Assembly: GCA_045641605.1 (NCBI GenBank)
Contig: JAZUHG010000031.1
Span: forward strand, 1-17,292
DNA: 17,292 bases
Reading direction: 5' to 3'
Origin: Equivita sp045641605
Lineage (GTDB): Bacteria; Actinomycetota; Coriobacteriia; Coriobacteriales; Eggerthellaceae
Shown: piece by piece, positions 9,702 to 17,292 of the stretch
Layout of the letters: every line of letters begins with the position of its first letter
Position numbering within the stretch: position 1 is the first letter of the stretch
Translations under genes and position numbers: made by a program
Notes under the pieces: model-generated
Seen by the model: the letters and a program-made list of their open reading frames with translations, nothing else
The model's database searches: none
What the model was told of the DNA's origin: nothing

Positions 9702-12263
9702 TTATTGCTTTCTGCGGACTTGTAAAACCAAATAAGACAAACAACCCAGGATTGCGATTACCGCAATTACAGTGGCGATAGTGTTTGCTAGATTATCCCC
9801 TGTTTGCGCAACGTTGCCGTTAATTTCTTCTGGGCTTGGCGGGTCCGGAGTTGGCGTTGGAGTCCCCTGGCCTAGAACAAAAAATTTCGAATCTGTAGTT
9901 TCAATATTATAGTTATCTGTCACCGCGTTGCTTAGCAAATTACAATGGATCTCGTAAACGCCGGGCGCCTCGCCTTCTTCACGAACAAGCTGGTAATCTA
10001 CTTGAGGCTGCAAGCTCTCGCCATCAACCAAACCCAAAACTTGAGCTGTCAGTTCAGGCTCGGCCTCTCCTTCGTTTTTATACGCCGCATCTGCAACAAT
10101 AGTAGCATCCTTTTTAAAGATTGTTAGTGTTGCCGTATCTTGAACATCGTCATAACCTTCGCACGTAATTTTAAAGGCAATTTCATATTCCCCAGCATTT
10201 TTAAACTTTGGCGGATCTTCTTTCCAAGTTGTATGGGATTCGTCAGTTGAATATAAGACTTTGGCGTCTGTAAGTGTAGTATCAACAAGATCTATACTAA
10301 AAACATGGTCTTTAGCATCGTATACACCATTAGATGAATTAACTTTATATTTTAAACCAGGCTCAAAATAAATGTCAAAATCTGCAGTAGTAACATACGT
10401 GCCCGACAGATCATAGTTGGTGCCAAATTTACTAAGGCCAGAAGCTGTCAAGGACGGTGTTAATGTCTTAGTAGTTGGGTTATTTGTTTCGCTAGCTTTA
10501 ACTTCGTAGTCTGCTGGCTTAAGCTCATCCTTAAACTTCAGCCCTTCAGCATGGGCTGTAAAGGTTGGGTCTGCTGCTCGACCCGATTTACTTGCTGGGT
10601 CTGCAACAAGCTTGAAATCCTTGGCTTTATTAATTGTTAGAGTGGTCTTGGTTTCGGGAAAAACATAATTATTTCCCCGAAGCCAGTGGAACTTTACCTC
10701 ATAGCCAGTTGCTGAAGCAGTTTCGCCAGTTTGCCTTGTTATAACATAATCTACGTCTTTAACAGGGCTATCGCCAACCACAAGTCCGTTAAAGTTCACG
10801 TCAAAATTAGGATCTGCATCTCCATAATCCTTCGTGTAGGTAGCTTGATCAAAGGATACTGTTGCAGTTGTGACAGGTTTAATTTGAACTGTTACATTTC
10901 CGCTTGTGTCAATGTAGCCATCTGCACTTAGCTTATAATAAATAATGTAGCTTCCAACATCCGAATATGAAATTTCATCATCTTGATAAGTAACACCATC
11001 GTAACTGTACTCAACTTTTGGGTTAATAGGGTCTGTCGCCTCAACCGAAACACCATGCGACTGAAGGTCATAGGTGCCCGTAAAGCCCGAAACACTAGCA
11101 ATCATGGGTTTTTCGTGAAGCAAAGTCCAACCCTCAGGCAATGTACTTGAAGATCTATCCTCGGGAACATCAAGGGAATCTGGGGCGTATAATTTTCCTG
11201 AAAAGCTAACATTCTGGAGTCAATCTGCCGTAGCTTCTAAGTCTCAGTCTTCAAAACCAATGCATACTTCATCCAGCTTTCAGCAATTACCAAACATATG
11301 AGAATAACACCTTGATGCTAAATTTTTAGCAGGAAGATAAGGTGCTTTTTCAATTAGCGTACTAGAAAACATTCGCGTATAACATCCTTCGGATAATTGC
11401 GTTGCGTTTAGCTTACAATTAAGATTGTATAATTTGATACAACTATCAAACATATACTGGCATTGGTCAGAGCTTACTTCATCAGAAGAAAACGATACTA
11501 TTTCAAACTCAGGCGTACTAATTAAATTGGTGCAACCAGAAAACATATACTCAAAACAATTAGAAGGAAGATTTTCTTTTGCTGAAATATAAGATACATT
11601 AACTAGATCAGTGCAACCATAAAACATGAGAGCATAACATTCATTTTTTAATTTTGTTGCTGGCAAATCTGGCATAGAAACTAAGCCTTGTTGCGAGTAG
11701 AATAAAGACCGAAAGCAGTAGTCCGAAGGAATTTCGGTTTCGTTGCCATCTCCATTAAGCAAACTCATGATGCTTCCTCCTGCCTTAACCATAGAATTTT
11801 CCGGAAATTTAAAAAGACATGATTTTAGTCCCCCATAAGAAAAAGTAGTGTTATTAATGCCCTTTAAATAAACCTTCGCTGAAAACTCAACAGAAGTGCC
11901 TAAAGTATAATCTGTTCATGAAACAGAGGGATCATATGAGTATAGTATACGCACATCAGGCGCTTCAGGATCTCTTTTGCTTAATTGAAAATAACAAGTT
12001 TGCCCTGGGGTTGCGGGTTCAAAGTACATATAGTTGGGGTCTTCGTTTGGGAGGATGTTGTTGATAAAATCTTGGATGCCTGCAAGCAGGCCCTTGTCTT
12101 CGTTCTTTGTGTCTGCTGACTCATTTTGATTATTGGTTTCTTCGGATGTGGTTTGTACTTCTTCGGCGTTTGTGGCAAATGCGAGCACCGGAATGGCCAG
12201 TGCGGCAATTAAGACAAGCAAAGAAAATACAATTAAAAATGACTTCTTCCTTTTCAAAAACAT
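9702..12263 (-). CDS. Surface protein B: BspA/DUF285-like repeats, MBG/YDG repeats, sorting signal
   Basis: Predicted 853-residue cell-wall-anchored protein, paralog of the gene just upstream. A signal peptide (KKSFLIVFSLLVLIAALAIPVLAFA) is followed by an acidic Asn/Glu-rich linker. Six cysteine-containing units (CYxxMF, partly with LPATxL, residues about 173-330) resemble BspA/DUF285 repeats of gut bacteria. MBG/YDG-type beta units (384-795, for example YTKDYGDADP) and a proline-rich linker come next, then VAQTGDN (818-824), a hydrophobic helix and RRK. TGA encodes Trp at residues 116, 328, 340 and 348; three Trp are TGG, including the W of PEGW (379), whose equivalent in the paralog is TGA. 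The start ATG has AAAAGGGG 5 nt upstream; the gap to the preceding gene is 34 bp, so the two are probably co-transcribed. Likely adhesin; ligand unknown. Confidence 0.9.
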
Positions 12264-15171
12264 AGATACCCCTTTTATAATTTAATAAGTTGCTATTTTA
12301 TAACTTTCTGCGGATTTGTAAAGCCAAATAAGACAAACAACCCAGGATTGCAATTGCTGCAATTATTGTAGCAATAGAATTGGCTAGATTATCCCCTGTT
12401 TGTGCAACGTTGCTATTAATTTCCTCTGGGCTTGGCGGGTCCGGTATGGGCGTTGGAGCCCCCTGCCCAAGAATAAAAAACTTGGAACCTGTCGTTGTAA
12501 TATTGTAATTATCAGTCACTGCATTGTTTAACAAATCACAATGAATCTCGTAAACGCCAGGGGCCTCGCCTTCGTCACGAACAAGCTGATAATCTACTTG
12601 AGGCTGCAAGCTCTCGCCATTAACCAAACCCAAAACTTGAGCTGTCAACGCAGGCTCGGCCTCACCTTCGTTTTTATAACCCGCATCAGCAATAATCGTG
12701 GCGGAACGTTTTTCTATGTTTACGCTCTCTTGGGCTTCAATTGTTTCGTAGCTTGGATCAGTTGGTGTAATCCTGTAATAGACAATTTGTGGAGTTGCCG
12801 TCGCGTCTGTGAATGTTGGATTTGCCTCACTGTATTCACCACCATCATACTTATATTCGATCTTATAAGCCTCAGGGGCTTGAACCTGCACGTTTATAGA
12901 ATGTGGACTGCCATCATAAACAACAGATACCCCCGAAGATGTATAGGAAATTTTATTATAATTTTTTACGAATAATTTTGAATTAATCAAACTGGGATTG
13001 TAATTATCTAACACCGAAGATCTACCAGCAGCAAGCGCAACAACAATGTCGTATGAACCTGGAGCTGGAATATCACCTGCAACAGAACTTAAAGTATAAT
13101 CTGTTGCAGGAACCGACTCACCCTCAACCATGCCTGTGACTTCGGCATCAAAAGTAGGCTTAGCTTCTCCATTGTAAATTTCTTTGTACGATGCCTTGAT
13201 TGACATATCTTTCTTTGCAATGGACAACGAAGACAGATCTGAAATATCTTCATAGCCTGGACAAGTTATTTTAAACGCAACTGAAAAAGTCCCCGCATTT
13301 TTAAACTTTGGAGGATCTTCTTTCCAAGTTGTGTGGGATTCGTCAGTTGAATATAGTACTTGAGCGTCTGTAAGTGTAGTATCAACAATATCTATACTAA
13401 AAACATGGTCTTTAGCATCGTATACACCATTAAATGAATTAACTTTATATTTTAAACCAGACTCAAAATAAATGTCAAAATCTGCAGTAGTAAGATACGT
13501 GCCCGACAGATCATAGTTGGTGTCAAATTTACTAAGGCCAGAAGCTGTCAAGGACGGTGTTAATGTCTTGGTGCTTGGATTATTTGTTTCGCTAGCTTTA
13601 ACTTCGTAGTCTGCTGGCTTAAGCTCATCCTTAAACTTCAGCCCTTCAGCATGGGCTGTAAAGGTTGGGTCTGCTTCTCGGCCCGATTTACTTGCTGGGT
13701 CTGCAACAAGCTTGAAATCCTTGGCTTTATTAATTGTTAGAGTGGTCTTGGTTTCGGGAAAAACATAATTATTTCCCCGAAGCCAGTGGAACTTTACCTC
13801 ATAGCAAGTTGCTGAAGCAGTTTCGCCAGTTTGCCTTGTTATAACATAATCTACGTCTTTAACAGGGCTATCGCCAATCACAAGTCCGTTAAAGTTCACG
13901 TCAAAATCGGGATCCGCATCTCCATAATCTTTCGTGTAGGTGGCTTGATCAAAGGATACTGTTGCGGTTGTGACAGGTTTAATTTGAACTGTTACATTTC
14001 CAGTTTTTTCAGTGTAGCCATCTGCACTTAGCTTATAATAAATAATGTAGCTTCCAACATCTGAATATGAAATTTCATCTTCTTGATATTCAATACCATC
14101 GTAACTATACTCAACTTTTGGGCTAACAGGGTCAGACGCTTCAACGGATACGCCATGTGACTGACCATCGTAAATGCCCGAAAAGCCTGAAACATTAGCA
14201 ATAATTGGCTTTTCATTAATCAATGTTCAACCCTCTGGCAATGTACTTCCGGATCTATATATGGGTTCTTGAAGAGCTGAGGGTCCATAAAGAATCCCAG
14301 TATCACTTACTTGATATAGTCAGTCTTCTGTATAAATCATTTCGTAATCTCAAGTTTCGAAACCTACAGAAAGTTCTTTAAGAGTGCTACATCTTTCAAA
14401 CATGCAATAATAACAATCTGAGAGTAATGTTTTAGCAGGAAGATTAGGCCCTTTTTCTAATGCAGAACATCCATAAAACATATTTTTATAGCAAGAAGGG
14501 GCTAATTCTGTTGCTGGAAGAGTACTTGTTATTCTTAGGTTAGTGCACATATAAAACATGGAATCATAGCAACCATCTTTTAATGAAGTGGCTGGAAGCT
14601 CAGGCATAGAAAACAGCTGAGTACAAAAACTAAACAGGCGGGCAAAACAAGTCACACTAGGAATAGCAGTTTCGTTTCCATTACCGTCTAAAAGGCTCAT
14701 TATGCTACCGCCAGCATATACACTATTAGAGAACACGAAATGATTATAACTGTCATAGTCTTTACAAAATGCTTCGTTTCCAGTACCTTTTAAATATACC
14801 CTAGAACTAAAATATACATAGCCCCCTAATGTATAATCACTTCAAGGACCGTTAGGATCAAACGCGTACTGAATACTTACAACAGGTGCTCCAGAGTCTT
14901 GAGGCAATCCAAAAGAACATGTCTCACCTGGTATTACGGGTTCGAAGTAGAGGTAATTGGGGTCTTCGTTTGGGAGGATGTTGTTGATAAAATCTTGGAT
15001 GCCGGCAAGCAGGCCCTTGTCTTCGTTCTTTGTGTCTGCTGACTCATTTTGATTATTGGTTTCTTCGGATGTGGTTTGTACTTCTTCGGCGTTTGTGGCA
15101 AATGCGAGCACCGGAATGGCCAGTGCGGCAATTATGACAAGCAAAGAAAATACAATTAAAAATGACTTCTT
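9711..15171. repeat. Tandem gene duplication blocks between surface genes B and C
   Basis: Collinear similar blocks, given as B versus C: 12036-12248 and 14959-15171 (offset 2923; I saw only two differences in 213 bp); 10201-11137 and 13301-14237 (constant offset 3100, no indel seen); about 9711-10110 and 12307-12706 (offset 2596, more diverged). The offset changes imply 504 bp extra in C and 177 bp extra in B, both multiples of three. Confidence 0.85.
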
Positions 15172-15186
15172 GCTTTTTGAGCTCAT
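12298..15186 (-). CDS. Surface protein C: paralog of B with an extra repeat block
   Basis: Predicted 962-residue wall-anchored protein built like its downstream neighbour: signal peptide ending near AFATNA, acidic linker, four CYxxMF units (about 165-280), the PEGW junction (317-320), MBG/YDG-type beta repeats (325-905), proline-rich linker, VAQTGDN (927-933), hydrophobic helix and RRK. It has 168 extra codons in the distal beta-repeat region, including a YDGSPHSINV unit, and two fewer CYxxMF units than protein B. TGA encodes Trp at residues 115, 279, 289 and 320; two Trp are TGG. The start ATG follows AAGGAG with 5-nt spacing, and TATAAT lies in the 40-bp gap upstream. Stop TAA. Function is inferred as adhesion or wall display from architecture only. 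Confidence 0.9.
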
Positions 15187-15218
15187 AGAAACTCCTTTTG
15201 CTTTATTGGATTAGATTG

Positions 15219-15224
15219 ATTATA
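15219..15224 (-). promoter_or_regulatory. Perfect -10 hexamer upstream of surface protein C
   Basis: TATAAT on the minus strand lies 3 bp after the stop of the transporter gene and would start transcription near 15211, leaving a 25-nt leader with the AAGGAG ribosome site. No good -35 is seen at 16-18 bp spacing. Confidence 0.4.
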
Positions 15225-15226
15225 CA

Positions 15227-16969
15227 CTAAAACTCAACTACTAAGTTATTAAGTCCCATTGTATTATAGTATTGTGCTTTTTTAGCCATATTTAATACCA
15301 TACCGACACCAATAGCTGCAGTTTTGTCTTTGTTTTCGTTCATTTCCAAATATTTAACAGGATTAAATTCGCGGCAATCGTCACGAGTACGAACAATCCA
15401 GGATTTTTTATCGGAGTCATAAACAACACGAATCTCAAATAGATACTTCTTCTTATTCTTCATGCCATGCTCACAAACATTTATGCCAAGCTCTTCGACA
15501 GCAAGAGAGATAGCCAGACGGGTCCGAAGATCCGCTCCAAGATTCTTGCAAAAATCGCCAACCTGTTTTGACATATAAACAACGTCGTCAATGTTATCTA
15601 TCTCTTTTTCAAAAATATGCGACTCTGGAATTTCAAAGCCCTTCGGTAAAACCATGTAGGTAGAAGTATTAAAAGGATTGCCTTTGTTATAACCAGTGAA
15701 AAACACAATAATCAAAATAAACACGGTTAAATAACCGAAGACATATGCAAGAGCCGCACCATCTACAAGCATTGTAGGGATAAGCAATGCCGAGAAAACA
15801 CCAAGTCCAACATTGATCAACGCAGCCAAAATATAAGCATAAATAGGCTTTTTGATACCAAGCAAGAAATATACGAAACTGTCAGAAATCGAGAAGAAGA
15901 CCATGCTAAGTGTGAAAAGCCTTAATGCACTAACTGCCATTGGATAAGCAGCTTCATCAGCATTAATAAAGAGCAAGCAGCACCAGTCCGAAGTCGCAGC
16001 AACAACCGCTGCAATGCATACGTTGAAAATTACGGAATACTTTACAAATGTGTAAACTACATTGCGAAGCTCCTTGACGTTGCGCTCGCCATAGAACATG
16101 CCAGATGCCATGTCGGTACAATATGCGATAGCTTTTGCAACAGCCATTAAAATACCAGCAAAGCTAACGATTACAGTTACGGCGGCCAATGCATCGGTAC
16201 CTGCAGATTGAAGAACAACCAAATTAACAATCATCTTGATAACCATGCTTGTTCCAGTTGCAATTGCGTTGGTCAAACCGTTAACAATGATGTCTGCAAA
16301 ATATTTTCACTTAAAGACCTTAAGAGAAATCCTCAAGGTTGTATTAACGCGGAAATACCCAATAAGCAAAATGCTAATCATTATGAAATAAGAAATGGAA
16401 GTTGAAAGGCCAATTCCCAAAAGGCCCATGTTAAGGCATACTGCAAGAATATCGAAGCCTACGTTAAAAATAATAAACGCAACTGCAGCACCAGTGCAAT
16501 ATGCAGCTTGATTGTTCATTTGTAAAATGTAGATAAACAAAGACAAAACTCCAAGCGATGGAATGACAAGCAAATAACCTAGCATATAATCGCGAACATA
16601 ATAGAAAAGCTCGCTACTGTCACTTCCAGCCAAAACTGCAGCGATTTGATTTACAAAAACATAACCTAAGATACATGCAGCGGTGAATACAATAATTGAA
16701 AAAACAGCTGCAGAAGAAATCTCATCATTGGCTTTTTGTTTGTTACCAGCACCGATTGACCTTGAACATACAGTCTTAATACCAGTTGTAATAACACCAG
16801 AAAGAACACTGGCCATCTGCACGACAGGAAGCACAAGCCCGCATGCGGCCAAGGCTTCGGCACTTAAGAATTTACCAACAATTATATTATCGATATTGGA
16901 ACCAAGGAGGCTTAATATCGATATACTCAGCTGGATAAAAATAATATTTCGGTATATTTTTCCTACCAT
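15227..16969 (-). CDS. MATE-family transporter fused to RsbW-like ATPase domain
   Basis: A 580-residue fusion. Residues 1 to about 426 form a polytopic membrane domain of the MATE/MOP type (GSNIDNIIVGKFLS near the start, paired six-helix halves), normally a cation-coupled drug or metabolite exporter. Residues about 441-580 look like a GHKL/HATPase domain of the RsbW/SpoIIAB class: N-box EELGINVCEHG (Asn497), a G1-like DDCREFNP where Cys replaces the usual Gly, a G2-like AIGVGMVLNMA and a closing LVVEF strand. TGA at 16306-16304 (residue 222, FK-W-KYF) is read as Trp; otherwise the gene appears as two half-transporters. Stop TAG, the only one in the window. The start ATG 16969 has an in-frame TAG just upstream; the AGGGGGG ribosome site is unusually far (14 nt). 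Substrate and kinase partner unknown. Confidence 0.88.
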
Positions 16970-17292
16970 AATAGCAGGCTATACCCCCCTGTATATAGCG
17001 CATAATTTCTGCATATTCTACCAGATTCTCTTGCAATTATAACTGGAGAGATTTTGCAATACATATTTCTCAAACGATTTGGCGGCGTAGGTATCTGCAA
17101 TTATGCTAGTAACGAATTTTTTACTGTTTTATTCCAGCTCCTAATTATGCAAACATTCACTACTATTAAGTCACGCATCTACGCACCCTGCAATCTTCCC
17201 CAACTAGATTACATTAGTTTTCGTCGCTGTTCATAAAACAATATTTCTTAGAATTCGTTGAGCAAATTGCAGATACCTACGCCACCAAAATG
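16970..17292. other. Gene-free leader region upstream of the transporter
   Basis: No convincing gene is seen on either strand. It holds the AGGGGGG purine tract at about 16984-16990, TATAAT-like and TAGAAT-like hexamers on the minus strand without proper -35 partners, and the inverted repeat listed separately. Confidence 0.5.
17078..17289. repeat. 25-bp inverted repeat bounding a ~210-bp element
   Basis: 17078-17102 (tttggcggcgtaggtatctg...) and 17265-17289 are reverse complements with one mismatch. An inner 8-bp pair (aacgaatt at 17111-17118, aattcgtt at 17252-17259) extends the arms imperfectly to about 40 bp. The interior has no reading frame I trust. It could be a small MITE-like element or a long hairpin; the right outer edge coincides with the window end, so target duplications cannot be checked. 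Confidence 0.65.

Noticed and set aside
1..16969. The genes are pseudogenes or carry sequencing errors at each TGA
   Set aside because: Every gene stays in the same frame after each TGA with full conservation of catalytic motifs, only TGA (never TAA or TAG) interrupts, and the sites match Trp. Random errors or decay would not do this in essential genes.
1..16969. TGA encodes selenocysteine, or glycine as in Gracilibacteria
   Set aside because: The IleRS PG-W-DCHG and MetRS YV-W-ADA positions are Trp in these families, and the paralog pair exchanges TGG with TGA. Selenocysteine would not appear in every gene, including repeat surface proteins.
1..16969. A recoded phage or Mollicute contig
   Set aside because: The recoded genes are housekeeping ones with no phage genes nearby, and the long signal-peptide and sorting-signal proteins imply a cell wall.

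Overview
All eight genes in this window lie on the minus strand, and none of them can be read correctly with the standard bacterial code. Each real gene is broken by one or more in-frame TGA codons. Where the family is known, the TGA falls on a position that is tryptophan: the W of PGWDCHG in IleRS, the W of YVWADA in MetRS, and the W of PEGW in a surface protein whose neighbouring paralog has TGG at the same site. Read with TGA = Trp (translation table 4), every gene becomes one uninterrupted frame, and all seven visible stops are TAA (six) or TAG (one). I counted 18 in-frame TGA and about 42 TGG codons by eye.

The organism is a bacterium of moderate G+C with a cell wall. It has a prolipoprotein signal peptidase and long secreted proteins ending in sortase-like cell-wall sorting signals, which does not fit wall-less Mollicutes, the classic UGA=Trp group. 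The look of MetRS, IleRS and the ileS-lspA-rluD neighbourhood suggests a Gram-positive gut-type lineage, possibly Coriobacteriia (Actinomycetota). This is recalled resemblance, not a search result.

Layout in transcription order (right to left): 17292-16970, a gene-free stretch with a 25-bp inverted repeat; 16969-15227, a MATE-type transporter fused to an RsbW-like ATPase domain; 15186-12298 and 12263-9702, two tandem paralogous surface proteins (signal peptide, BspA/DUF285-like repeats, MBG/YDG-type beta repeats, sorting signal); 9631-6839 ileS; 6849-6313 lspA, overlapping ileS; 6259-2996, a third, unrelated surface protein (glycine-rich region, YDG-like repeats, sorting signal) with its own extended -10 promoter; 2980-2039 rluD; 2038-1441, a gene-free region with tandem and inverted repeats; 1440 to beyond base 1, metG.

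The housekeeping backbone (ileS, lspA, rluD, metG) is thus interspersed with cell-surface genes. The third surface gene separates lspA from rluD, which are usually adjacent. TGA is rare in the conserved synthetases (2 TGA to about 32 TGG) but exceeds TGG in the surface genes (13 to 7), the pattern expected if TGA was captured by tryptophan and spreads fastest in weakly constrained genes.
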